Assembly (NCBI RefSeq): GCF_020379485.1
Contig: NC_063438.1
Coordinates: 5,166,024 to 5,230,023, forward strand
Direction: 5' to 3'
DNA from: Brassica napus
Lineage: Eukaryota > Streptophyta > Magnoliopsida > Brassicales > Brassicaceae
DNA: 64,000 nt
This document shows, one piece after another, positions 20,111-31,728 of the stretch. The position numbers and the translations under genes are program-made. Under the pieces are notes generated by a model that was not told the DNA's origin, did no database searches, and saw nothing but the letters and a program-made list of their open reading frames with translations. Within the stretch, counting starts at the first letter, position 1. The number at the start of each line of letters is the position of its first letter.

Positions 20111-22000
20111 TCATTCATCAGCGGTCTCCGATCTAAGCCGTTCGATCCTCCGACGTAACCTTCTACGGTGATCATGTATTTTCCACAGCCCATGCCCTAA
20201 TATAACAGTCGAGTATATACCATGCGTCATCATCGGTGCTAAAATGTTATCCGTCTGGAAATGTAATAAAAGAAAACATTATTAACTGGAACAAGAAAAA
20301 CTATTGAATACTAAACCGAACCGGAGACTGTACCTGAACCCATTCAATACCGAGGTAGAAAGCTAAGAGTCCCTCCAGGAGGGGAGAGTAAATCTTCTTC
20401 ATCTGTCTCTTCTCGTACCATGCTGTCCACAACAATGATAGCGTTAGTTAGTGTGTGCTAACTAAACCGGTTTCCAAATTATCCCTTGATCCTTTCAAAT
20501 CTTATCTTGAAACAATATGATCATAAGATACAGATAAGGGAGAAAGAGATAGTACCAGACAAAAGCTTCTTGAAATCATCGCGGCGTGACCTTAAAACCG
20601 GGGCAACAATGTAGGTTGGGTCTGAAATGAAAAAAAACTGAGAATGAGAAAGGACAGAACCAAGTAAGCAACTAGAAAAATTAAGAGATCAAATACTAAA
20701 CCTTTTGGAGAAGCAGCAAGAAAGTAGAGGGAGCCTGTGAGAGTGGCGGTGATCACAGCTGCAAATGCTTGAGCAAATGGAACAAATGGAGGCAATACTC
20801 CGGTCTAGAGGTGTACAACAACAACAATAGCATATGAAATCCATGAATATTTTATAAATGAGAAAACTACAAGTAGAAAAAATTGTGGAGGATAGATTTT
20901 AGCTTACCAGAGATGCCATGCCTCTAGAATCTGTCATCAACTGTGTTCCTTTCAAGAATATATCAGACAGCGCACCCTGTGAGAATCATAGATTTTAATC
21001 AGCAACAAAACAATTCAATCAAAGTGGCTAAAGTTTAGTGAAACCAAACCTGTACAGCAACACGGTAAAAGAGCTCTTCTCCTATGGAACTGGCCGCAAC
21101 AATGAGTATAAACTGGAGAACATTTAAGCAGAAACTGAAAACTCAAACACTAGAAGATTGAAAGATTTGAAAACTTAGGAAAAAATAACTCAGTTTATAT
21201 TTTTTCACCTGCCATGGGGACATTCCGAAGAAAAAGCCTCTTAGTTCCTCATCTTCCACGTCTCTGATGGCTCGAGCATGGGGTGATAGTTTCACAACCT
21301 CATCCTGAAACCAGAAAGAAAAATGTTTTTCTTTTCAAAAACCAATCCAAACAATATTATAAGAATTAAGCAAAAAAAAAAACAATATTATAAGAATCAA
21401 AAGAAGACTAATCCTCACATCGAGAATGAAGAGAAGAGCCATGATAGGTGGAGTAGCATAGCCAAGACCGGCGAGAAGAGCATCAAGAGAAGGATCAAAG
21501 CCACCAGAAGAGTCAATACCAGTCACTGAACATATGACTCTTCCTGCTACAGCCATTGCTCCATATATTCCTAATTAAATAAAACACGTTTAAAAATCTC
21601 AATCCAAACAAAAGTTGCTAATGATTCATCATTAGCTCATTTGTAAAAAGTACTCACCGATCCCGTAAGTAAGTCTAACCACGGCGCCTATTTTGTCCCA
21701 TACCGGGAAATCAACAGTAGTGGAGTTAGCAAAGCCGCGATCAAGTGTAGTGACCTCCATGACAGGACCGGCGAATTGTCTTGCTCCTCCTCCGCTGCTG
21801 TTTGTCTTCTCCATCCCTTCGCTGCTTCGTCCAGCGGAAGCTCTAACGCTTCGTGGATTATCTCCACCGTTGAATCTCATTCTCAAGCTCCTTCTTCTCT
21901 CCAGGAAGTCATTAATACTAGTTGAGGAGGAAGAAGTAGAGCATATGCCTGTCCGGGAAAACGAGGCTGAGTTGGTGTAAGAGAGTAACGGAAGCTCCAT
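20111..22000 (-). CDS. BCM1: chloroplast CPBP-family membrane protein, BCM1 homologue
   Basis: Nine exons by splice consensus: 21658-22000, 21419-21570, 21209-21304, 21050-21112, 20908-20976, 20702-20804, 20556-20621, 20334-20422 and 20111-20254. All junctions are in frame, giving 374 residues. The N-terminus is Ser/Arg-rich and lacks acids at first, as in plastid transit peptides. Several hydrophobic segments follow, and exon 4 carries GEELFYR (Glu209, Glu210, Arg214), the EExxxR motif of the CAAX-protease/bacteriocin-processing (CPBP) family. The Arabidopsis relative at the syntenic place, BALANCE OF CHLOROPHYLL METABOLISM 1 (At2g35260), is a thylakoid protein that stimulates Mg-chelatase through GUN4 and restrains chlorophyll breakdown by SGR1. 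The family name is sure; the choice between BCM1 and BCM2 rests on neighbours. Confidence 0.85.
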
Positions 22001-23236
22001 TGTCGCGGAAACTAATAATCTCTCAGTCGTGATCTTAGTACGTCGTCTTTTTCATTTGCCTTTTCACTTCTCCTTCTCTGCTTATTTGTGTTCTTCCCTT
22101 TGAATTTATACAGAATCTAAAACTGGAGAGATAAGGTTTGTTCTTGTCCGTAGGATTTTTATCGTGCGGCTAGGAGGATATATGATGTAGATGAAGCATA
22201 TCTACATAACCAACCAGTATCTGACACGTAGAGATAGCATTGGTCGGCATCAGAATCTGTTCCAAACGGAGGTAACTGGCCCTGTCATTAATTATTTATT
22301 TATTTTAATCTGTTATGTCGACCTATCGATGCACGACACGTGGAATAAACACACATCCATACAGATTCTGCAAAGCTGAATTTTAAAAATAAAATAAATA
22401 ATACACAGAATTTTCAAAGCAGAGTTTTACACAACGCGACAGACGGATGCTATGAGCAAGACTAGACACTTTATTTGTTAAATTTGATTTGCGTTTTGAT
22501 TTAATTCAAAAATTTTAGATATCCGTAAACTTTCGAAACAAAGTAAATACTAAAATCAATATTCGTAAAAATCAAAGCAAATCACAAATATTAAAATTTT
22601 GGGAAGCGGATGTCTGCTCCGATCCGACAATATAAAATTATATGTATATCATAATTATATTTAAATTTTAAATGTATAAGTTATATAATTATTATTCTAA
22701 CAAATCATTTACATTATTACTATATAAAAGTATTATATAAAAAAAAGAGAAAACAATTTGTGTTAATATAATTTTTTTTTCTTAAGTTTTATGTTATTAT
22801 AATTGTTAACTATGTTTAAAATTGACAAAATATGTAGTTTCACTATTTATTTTAATTTTAAATTTATATATCATGCTAAAATAAATATTTTTTCAAAAAC
22901 AATTGCATCAAAATTTTAAGATTATTTATATTAATCAAGATGGATAAGATATCCGTAAATATTCGTAAATATCTATTTATTTTCAAGATATCCGTTTTTC
23001 TGAATATCCGTATTTTTTTCGAAATAAAGCAAATCGAAAAAGTAGATATCCATAATATAGAAAGCAAATTACAAATACTTTAAAAAAATCTGGATATCCA
23101 ATCTGTGCCCGGCCCTAACTACGAGTGTATCCACTATCCACCCACATCCATGGCCTTTTAGTTGGGTCGTGGGTGCTTTTACTCAAGACCTTCAAACCTT
23201 GTATCTGCTCTCTTATCTCTGTGTTTGATAGGGATT
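22001..23236. other. BCM1 upstream region and degenerate repeat
   Basis: The first 150 bases hold the pyrimidine-rich leader and promoter of BCM1. From about 22500 to 23117 the sequence has repeated GATATCCGTAAA words and ends GGATATCCAATCTGTGCCCG|GCCCTAAC, resembling the end of an old hAT-like element, but the other end and a target duplication could not be found. The Copia target duplication GGATT is at 23232-23236. Confidence 0.4.
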
Positions 23237-23440
23237 TATTGGAGACTAATACTAGTTGAACCGGTTTCCTTTCGCTGGTTCATTCTAATTATTGAGAATT
23301 GGTTTAGTTTGGTTTAGGAGAATACTTGTATATATACATTTGTAAAGTTGACCGTTGAGACTAATGAGAAATATCTACATTTCTTAACAAACTCTTTCTC
23401 TTATCTTCTCCATCTTCTCTCTCAATCCTCGATCGTAATA
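23237..23440 (+). repeat. 5' LTR of the Copia element
   Basis: A 204-base LTR immediately followed by the primer-binding site. It contains a TATATATA stretch about 90 bases in that could serve as TATA box, and a pyrimidine-rich end typical of Copia R/U5. Confidence 0.9.
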
Positions 23441-23529
23441 TGGTATCAGAGCCAGCGAGCTCTTTTTCCGTTTGATTCCCGTCCGATCTTCTCATCTCCG
23501 ATCATCTGATCTGATAATCATCTGCTCTG

Positions 23530-26500
23530 ATGGTTTCGGTGAAGAAGATTCCTCGAAGATCGACTCGAACACGAGCTTCCACTAGCTCAGCTCGCGATTC
23601 AGCTCGGATCTCCTCTCGAACCGGCACAGATGTCGAATCTCCTCCGCCTCCTCCTCCGATCGCAACTACTCAACCGATCGGAACTACTCCAACGGTATCT
23701 GTACCTGTCTCGACCGATACGACTCAGTCTCCTCTGTATATGCATAACGCCGATCATCCTGGTTTACAACTAATCTCTCTTCGCTTAGATGGATCTAACT
23801 ATGATGATTGGAATGCTGCTATGCGTATTGCCTTAGATGCAAATAATAAGATAGGATTCATTGATGGTTCATTAACTCGACCTGAGATCTCGGATCCTTC
23901 TTTTCGCTTATGGTCTCGATGTAACAGTATGGTTAAATCGTGGATCTTAAACTCAGTCTCTCAACAGATATATCGTAGTATCTTGCGTTTGAATGATGTT
24001 GCAGATGTATGGAAGGATCTTCATGGTCGTTTCCACATGACGAATTTGCCGAGAACATTCAACTTGACGCAAGAGATACAGGATCTTCGTCAAGGATCAA
24101 TGTCTCTCTCTGAGTATTACACAAAGTTGAAGACACTATGGGATAATCTGGAGAGTACTGATGAGCCAGATCTACCTTGTGTTTGTGAAAATGCTGTGAA
24201 GATACAATTGAAAGCTGAACGTGCCAAGATAGTCAAGTTTTTGGCTGGTCTTAATGAGTTTTATGCTATCATTCGCCGTCAGATTATCATGAAGAAAGCT
24301 CTGCCATCTTTGGTTGAAGTGTACAACATTCTTGATCAAGATGACAGTCAGCGGGGATTCTCTACGGTTATCTCTCCCCCATCAGGTTTTCAGGTCTCTG
24401 AAAACTCCTCTCCTTTGATTGATCAGTCGATCTCTTATGTTCAGAATGGTCCAAACAAGGGTCGTCCTATTTGTTCCTTCTGCAAGAGAGTTGGTCATAT
24501 TGCTGAACGTTGCTATAAGAAGCATGGATTTCCTCCAGGTTTTGTATCCAAATACAAGCCTTCTGAGAAAGGTGGAACATCCACTAGAGTTGCTGCTCAA
24601 GTTGCTCTTTCGAACTCTTCCTCAGCAGCTACTCCAGCACACACGGTTGAGAATATGATTGGCAGTCTTAGCAAAGACCAGATACAGCAGTTTATTGCCT
24701 TGTTTAGTTCTCAGCTACAAGCTCCTTCAGGTTCTACTCAAACCGATGCTGTAGCTACAACCTCTGGTATCTTCTTTTCTCCTCTGACTTATAACTTTGT
24801 TGGCATACTTATGGTATCTCAGCATCGTCTCTCAAGTCAGACATGGGTAATTGACTCTGGTGCAACGCATCATGTTGCTCATGATAAGAACATTTTCATC
24901 TCCTTGAATTCTTCTCTTACAAGCTCTGTTAACTTGCCCACTGGTTCCACTATCAAAGTCAGTGGTGTGGGAAGTATCAGATTGAATGATCACATTTTAC
25001 TCAATAATGTGCTATTCATTCCCGAGTTCAGATTGAACCTTCTCAGTATAATCTCTTTAACTGATGATATTGGTTCTTCTGTGACATTTGATCCTTCTTC
25101 TTGCACGATTCAGGATGCTACCAGGGAGTTGACGATTGGTCAGGGTAAAAGATTGGGGAACCTCTATGTCCTGGATACTCAAACATCACCCATCTCGGTC
25201 CATGCAGTGGTTGATCTTGGTACTTGGCATCAGAGGCTTGGTCACCCGTCTTACAAGAAGCTTGATACGATCTCTGGAGCTCTAGGAACTTCAAGAATGA
25301 AGAATAAAGGCAAATCTTTTTGTCATACATGTCATCTTTCGAAGCAAAAGAAGTTGTCTTACATCTCTCATAACAACATTTGTAAAGACAATTTTGAGCT
25401 TTTACATATAGACATTTGGGGACCATTCTCAGTTGAGACAATTGAAGGTTTTCGATATTTCTTAACAATTGTGGATGATCATTCCAGAGCTACATGGGTT
25501 TATCTACTCCGAACTAAGGATGAAGTCCTATAAGTTTTTCCTGCTTTTGTCAAACAAGTTGAGACAAAGTATGACTCAAAGTAAGATCAGTGCGTTCTGA
25601 TAATGCGCAGGAACTGTTGTTTACCAAGTTTTACAGAGAACAAGGTATTACTGCATATCACTCATGTCCAGAAACCCCAGAGCAAAACTCAGTGGTTGAA
25701 CGAAAGCATCAACATATCCTCAACGTTGCTCGAGCTTTGATGTTTCAATCTCATGTTCCACTTCATTTTTGGGGTGATTGTGTCCTCACTGCAGTCTTCT
25801 TGATCAACCGAACACCAGCTAAGCTCCTTCAACATAAAACTCCGTTTGAGATTCTTACTGGTACGTCTCCAGACTATTCTCAGCTAAAGACCTTTGGCTG
25901 TCTTTGTTATGGATCCACCTCACCTAAGCTCCGTCACAAGTTCCTTCCTCGTTCTAAGGCGTGTATATTCTTGGGTTATCCATCTGGTTATAAAGGATAC
26001 AAGCTTATGGATTTGGAAAGTAACAGAGTGTTCATCTCTAGGAACGTTTTGTTTCATGAAGATTTGTTTCCAATGAAGAAGGACTCTCCTCTACATGTTC
26101 CTGAATGGGTCACACCACACTCTGAGCCTTCAGTTCGTAATACTACTTCATCATCACATACTCCTCATTCCACTTCTCATCTTCCATCAGAAATTTCTAA
26201 ATCTCGTGTTAAGAAAGTTCCTGTTCATCTACAGGACTATCATTGCTATGCTCTTGCATCAGACAATATTCATTCCACTTTAAACTTTCTTTCACCCACA
26301 AAACTATCATCCTCTCATTTCGCTTACATAAATTCCATCACTAAAATTCCCATTCCTACTTCATATACTGAGGCTCAGAAAGATAAAGAGTGGTGTGATG
26401 CTGTTGATCTGGAGTTTGGTGCAATGGAGTATATTCACACTTGGGATGTTACTAGTCTATCGAAAGGGAAGAAAACAGTGGGTTGCAGACTTATCTATTC

Positions 26501-27912
26501 TCTGAAGTTTAATGCTGATGGAACTCTTGATAGAAGGAAGGTTCGTCTTGTGGCAAAGGGTTATACACAGAAGGAGGGTTTGGATTTCAATGAGACATTT
26601 TCACCAGTCGCAAAGATGGTTACAATCAAGCTTTTGTTGAAAATTTCTGCTTCAAAACGTTGGGTTTTGCATCAACTTGATATCTCTAATGCATTCCTCA
26701 ATGGTGAGCTTGATGAAGAGATCTATATGAAGTTACCAGATGGTTATGCAGATAGACTAACGAAGAAGGGGGACTCAATTCCACAAAATGCTGCCTTGCG
26801 ACTTAGGAAATCCATTTACGGTTTGAAACAAGCTTCACGTCACTGGTTTCGTAAGTTTTCTGACTCATTGCTGATGATGGGATTTCAGCAATGTCATGGA
26901 GATCACACTCTGTTTGTCAAGAGTCTTCATGATGAGTTTGTTGTTGTGCTAGTATATGTTGATGATATAATCATTGCTAGTACAAGTAATGATGAAGCTC
27001 TGCGATTAACGAGTGATCTTAAGAAGTGCTTCAAGCTTCGAGATCTTGGAGTATTAAAATATTTCTTGGGATTGGAGATAGCTCGAAGTGAAGCTGGTAT
27101 TTCTCTGTGTCAACGCAAATATGCTTTGGATCTCTTAACATCTGAAGACATGTTAGCTTGTCGTCCATCTTCTGTTCCAATGGTGGCTAATCTCAAACTC
27201 TCAAAGACAGAAGGTGACCTTCTTGAGACTCCAGAACGGTATCGTAGACTTGTTGGACGTTTGATGTATCTCACCATCACACGTCCGGACATCACTTTTG
27301 CTGTTAACAAGCTTTGTCAATACTCATCTGCTCCGCGTCTTCCTCATCTTCATGCTGTTTACAGAGTTCTGGAATATATAAAGGGGAACTATTGGTCGTG
27401 GATTGTTCTATTCTGCTGAAGATGATCTCACTCTTAAGGGTTTTGCGGATGCAGATTGGGCTTCTTGTCAAGATAGTCGTCGCTCAACTACTGGGTTTAC
27501 AATGTTCATTGGTTCTTCCTTGATCTCATGGCGATCGAAGAAGCAACCTACAGTCTCACGGTCCTCAGCTGAAGCTGAATACAGAGCATTGGCATTGGCC
27601 ACTTGTGAAATGATGTGGTTGTGTCAATTACTTCGTGACTTGCGCATCTTTCGTCTTCCTATTCCAGTGCTCTACTCTGACAGTACTGCTGCTCTATACA
27701 TTGCCATTAATCCAGTCTTCCACGAACGAACGAAACATATCGAGCTTGATTGTCATACAGTTCGTGAGAAGCTTGATAAAGGTCTTCTCCGCACTCTTCA
27801 TGTTCGTACGATAGATCAGGTTGCAGATATCCTAACTAAACCATTATTTCCTCATCAATTTCAACATCTTATGTCCAAGATGAGCATGATTGATATACAC
27901 AGCTCATCTTGA
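23530..27912 (+). pseudogene. Copia gag-pol polyprotein, disrupted
   Basis: The frame from 23530 encodes gag, a zinc knuckle (CSFCKRVGHIAERC, about residue 314), protease (WVIDSGATHHVA, about 439), a GAG-pre-integrase zinc region (WHQRLGHPSYKKL ... CHTC) and the start of the integrase core (LHIDIWGPF). It meets a TAA at 25531-25533. A one-base frameshift near 25578 moves the frame to 25590-27419, which has the rest of integrase (ERKHQHILNVARAL), reverse transcriptase (LVYVDDIIIAS near 26955) and part of RNase H. A second frameshift in a G run near 27388 moves the RNase H (FADADWASC) to 27403-27912. Three lesions make this copy unable to produce full-length pol. Confidence 0.9.
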
Positions 27913-27918
27913 GGGGAC

Positions 27919-28122
27919 TATTGGAGACTAATACTAGTTGAACCGGTTTCCTTTCGCTGGTTCATTCTAATTATTGAGAATTGGTTTAGTTTGGTTTAAG
28001 AGAATACTTGTATATATATATTTGTAAAGTTGACCGTTGAGACTAATGAGAAATATCTACATTTCTTAACAAACTCTTTCTCTTATCTTCTCCATCTTCT
28101 CTCTCAATCCTCGATCGTAATA
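27919..28122 (+). repeat. 3' LTR of the Copia element
   Basis: A 204-base copy differing from the 5' LTR at two sites (GGTTTAAGAG versus GGTTTAGGAG, and TATATATT versus TATACATT). Confidence 0.9.
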
Positions 28123-28127
28123 GGATT

Positions 28128-29470
28128 GACTATCAGGCCCGGCTTAACTTTTTGGTGGACCTTGTACAAGTTTTATGTTTATACATTGATCATAGAAATA
28201 TTTTGTAAAAAAAGGACCCTAGCTCTACGAAAAAAGAGACTCAATTCTAACTGCATTTTTCGACCCTGAACCAATGGATTTAGTGCACATGGGAAGAACC
28301 GGAACTGTTGACTATTGTCCACTGAACGATTGAAATATTAGTCTCTGCAATTTTGCATACTCGGTGAAAGTTTGTTTGTTATGAAACGTGAAATTTATGC
28401 CTTCAATATGTCTTCAAATTAGTCTTTGCATGTTGCATTCACGATAACAAATTGTTTGTTATTGTGAAGCGTGGAATTCATGTCTTACAGTAGCATGTAG
28501 AGTGTTTGTTTGAAGTTTGAAGCCACGAGTGGTTGACTAGAACATGGAAACATAAAAAAAAAAACAAAATCTGGAATAAATTGTTTGATTTTGTTAAGAT
28601 TTGGCATGAAAATAAATACAGATTGATTAAGTTAAACCAAGACATGTCAAATGATAAGATCTGAAAATATTTTTAATAGATTTATGGAAAGGTACACAAT
28701 TTTTTTAATCCAGTCAGGTTAATGTAATCTCTTTGATCAAAAAATAAAAATAAAAATAACTCATGTGTTTCTTATCTTTCTAAACCAATGGTAAAGAATA
28801 GCTTAATCTTTGTTTTAAAATTATAGTGGTTTTTTTCAAAAAAAAAACAAAAAATTATAGTGGCTTGCTTCTTGGGTCTAAAGACATAGTATAGGTGATC
28901 TATAGATAAACATTTATTTGTGTCGATTCCCTTTACTTTTCCTCATATTCTTCTTCTCTTCTCAATTCTGCATACTTTATTTTCTAATCTACGTCAATAA
29001 ATTCGGTAGAAGGTGCATCAACGAATATGTGTGTCTGATTCTAGTTTCAAGTCAAAGTGGACTGCCGCAGAAAAACAAATAAACCAAAACGAATGTTTTA
29101 GCCAAAACATAAACATATAAATTAAAATCTCCAACACGAACAATTTCAAAGATTAAAAATCTTCAAATATTTCATTATATTACTCCCATTTTTTTTCTGT
29201 AGATACTAGAACATGGGTTAACACAAACCACTCGAAAACTTGCTTCTCAAAGATTAGATTTAAGAGTCTGCCTGCTAATAGGAAAATTACTCAAAAATCA
29301 CATAACAACCATATCGATCCATCACTGAACCATGGCACCAACCCAGAGACAAGACACAAATCTAGCTTAGTGAAGAAACGCACCAAAACCGTCAGCAATT
29401 ACAAGTACAACCAGACGACTGGTTTATACCGTTGAAGGTTTCCTTTACCGCATTATAAATCTGTTTGTTT
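28128..29470. other. spacer upstream of MORF6, no gene seen
   Basis: AT-rich sequence after the Copia element. The start (CAGGCCCGGCTTAAC) resembles the end of a degenerate DNA transposon but no partner end was found. The rest has no reading frame or RNA gene that I recognise. Confidence 0.4.
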
Positions 29471-29476
29471 CGCAAT

Positions 29477-29621
29477 TGGGCCTCAAGTTTGCGAACATTT
29501 TTAACAATGAGAAGGCCCATTAACAAACTTGAAGCCCGATTAGTTGTATCATCATCTCCTTGTCTTATCTCAGTCGTTCAGAACAGAGCTCACACGCTCG
29601 AATCCTTAAACCCTAGTCTCA
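29477..29621 (+). promoter_or_regulatory. site II motifs and telo-box of MORF6
   Basis: TGGGCC at 29477-29482 and GGCCCA at 29514-29519 are site II elements, and AAACCCTA at 29608-29615 is a telo-box just before the start codon. This pairing is typical of plant nuclear genes for organellar gene expression and ribosome biogenesis, expressed in dividing cells. Confidence 0.55.
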
Positions 29622-30624
29622 ATGGCGAAAACCCTATCCCGCTCCACCGCATCACGCGTCGCCAACCGTCTCTTCTCCACCTCCAGAACCATCTCTCCTT
29701 CTCCCCTTCCTTCTCACTCTACCCTCATTTCCCGTCGATCCTCACCGTCACTATTCCATGCCATCGGATTCATCCCCGATTCGACCCGTCTCACGACGAT
29801 CCGAACCCGGATGGATAGGTCCGGTGGATCGTACTCGCCGCTCAACTCCGGATCCAGTTTCAGCGACCGAGCACCTACAGAGATGGCGCCGCTGTTCCCT
29901 GGCTGCGACTACGAGCATTGGCTCATCGTCATGGACAAGCCCGGCGGCGAAAACGCGACTAGACAGCAGATGATCGATTGCTATGTTCAAACCCTTGCCA
30001 AAATTGTCGGAAGGTAAAAGCTTTTTTTTTTTTCTTTCTTCCCATTTTCAGACCAAACAGTTCCGTGTCCTGTAATTAGAATTCACTCTCTTTATTTGGT
30101 TTTATTAGTGAGGAAGAAGCGAAGAGGAAGATCTACAACGTTTCTTGCGAGAGGTATTTTGGGTTTGGTTGTGAGATTGATGAGGAGACATCAAACAAAC
30201 TCGAAGGTAATCTCTCTGTCTCTTTTCGAACAGACAAGTTGGTTAGTGGATGATGTGATTAGTGTGTAATTGATGTCTCTTTGGTTCTTGTGAGTGTTTA
30301 GGGATTCCTGGTGTTCTCTTCGTGCTTCCTGACTCCTACGTTGATCCAGAGTGCAAAGATTACGGAGGTAAATTTCATCAACACCCTTCTATCAGTTTGA
30401 AAGATTTAAACTTTATTTGCTGGTTCTTTATTATTAGCTGATCAATTATTTGGTGAATGTTTTTTGGAATTGTAGCCGAGTTGTTTGTGAATGGAGAAGT
30501 GGTTCCACGTCCTCCAGAGAGACAGAGGAAGATGGTGGAGTTAACTACTCACAGAAGCTCGGATAGACCCAACAAGTACAATGACAGAACCAGGAATGTC
30601 CGACGGAGAGAGAATATGCGTTAA
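29622..30624 (+). CDS. MORF6: mitochondrial RNA editing factor MORF6/RIP homologue
   Basis: Four exons by consensus sites: 29622-30013, 30109-30206, 30302-30367 and 30476-30624, together 234 residues. The N-terminus (MAKTLSRSTASRVANRLFST) is rich in Arg, Ser and Ala without acids, a mitochondrial presequence. The MORF/RIP core follows: DYEHWLIVMDKPGGE, then YNVSCERYFGFGCEID and GVLFVLPDSYVDPE, with a short basic tail. MORF proteins bind PPR editing factors and are needed for C-to-U editing of organellar RNA. The order next to HAIKU1 and BCM1 matches MORF6 (At2g35240); MORF5 is the closest alternative. Confidence 0.88.
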
Positions 30625-30825
30625 GACTCCAGTTTCTCAGAGGCTTCTATGCTAAACATCCTTTTTTTTTCTCCATTTGAACTGTGATCGTATTACCCTT
30701 TTTATCTTATGTTATTTGCTTCGCTATGTCTGAATAATGTAAAGGGTGATGATGGTGTTATGTATAATGTTGGTTATCTTGCTTCACCTGAAGCTTAATT
30801 GCTAGCAGATACAGAGTTTTTAATA
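30625..30825. other. MORF6 3' region
   Basis: Downstream sequence with T-rich and AATAAT-like signals (TGAATAATG near 30732), probably the 3' untranslated region and poly(A) site of MORF6. The TA target of the MITE is at 30824-30825. Confidence 0.35.
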
Positions 30826-31070
30826 TTCCATTTGTTTCATAAGTGTCATTTTAACATTTTTTTTTGTAACAATGTCACTTTACAATTTCAATGCAAATTA
30901 TACTCACTTTCACCTGAAAGTTAATTGAAAGTTATATTGATTTTATAAATAATTTATCTCAAATACTATTCGTCGGAGAAGTATAATTAATATCAATTTA
31001 CTTATATTTCCGTCATTTTTTTAATATGTGTGAAAATATCAAAGTGACACTTATATAGAAACCGATGGAG
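30826..31070. mobile_element. Stowaway-type MITE
   Basis: A 245-base element between TA dinucleotides (30824-30825 and 31071-31072). Its ends are imperfect inverted repeats: TTCCATTTGTTTCATAAGTG on the left, and on the right the complement of CTCCATCGGTTTCTATATAA. CTCC...G ends with TA targets mark Tc1/mariner-derived Stowaway MITEs. A partial relative lies at the right edge of the window. Confidence 0.7.
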
Positions 31071-31072
31071 TA

Positions 31073-31728
31073 TTATGGATTAAATTAAAGCTTAGTTGTT
31101 TGTTTCTTCATCCACCAGAATGCGCAAGTAATGTAAAATGGAGAGGCAAAATGTTTATATCCAAATATTTTCACTAATTTAAAGGGAAAATTGCATTGAA
31201 AACTTTTTTTTTAACGCAAAACCATTTTTATTAATGATCAGAGTAATCAGACAGAGATGAAGAATTGTTGATTTGGTATTTGCTTGTTTTGCAAGCTTGT
31301 CTGCACATTTGTTTGAAGGTTTCTTATGTAATTTTCTCAAATTTTAACAGACTCCTTTTGTCACTGGTTACCTTTTTCTTCTGAAGAACAAATGAATTAT
31401 GTTAAAGAGTTAAAATACAGAGAGATAATTTCTTTAAAAAACAGCTAAAGATCATATAAATTGACAGAGTTTTGTTTAAAGCCTGTGTACAAATTACGCA
31501 AAAGAAAGCAGATTCTGTGAAAAAACAAACAAAAGTAATCATCATTATCCCAAGATCCCTAGTTAAAGGTTTTACCCTTTACCTAGAATAAGAACCCAAA
31601 AAAACAGAGTAAAAGAATGTATATAAAAGCATCTTTTTGCGTTTTACTCATCTATGCAGCTGCGTCTATTCTACTATAGGCTTTGGAGATTAAGCTTCTT
31701 TCATAGTACAGACTAACCTAGGGAGCAC
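31073..31728. other. spacer downstream of HAIKU1, no gene seen
   Basis: AT-rich sequence between the MITE and the HAIKU1 stop codon; the 150 to 250 bases next to 31728 are probably its 3' untranslated region. Confidence 0.4.

Larger units (their letters stand above)
23237..28122 (+). mobile_element. Copia LTR retrotransposon with TATT...AATA ends
   Basis: A 4,886-base element with 204-base LTRs (23237-23440 and 27919-28122) that differ at two positions by my alignment. A 5-base target duplication GGATT flanks it (23232-23236 and 28123-28127). The primer-binding site TGGTATCAGAGCC at 23441 matches initiator tRNA-Met. A purine tract (GAGGGGAC, 27911) precedes the 3' LTR. The LTR ends are TATTGGAG...CGTAATA rather than TG...CA. 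Confidence 0.93.

Noticed and set aside
22500..23117. Second complete hAT element upstream of the Copia insertion
   Set aside because: One end (CCGGCCCTAAC) looks right but no matching left end or 8-base duplication could be found, so only a degenerate repeat is noted.
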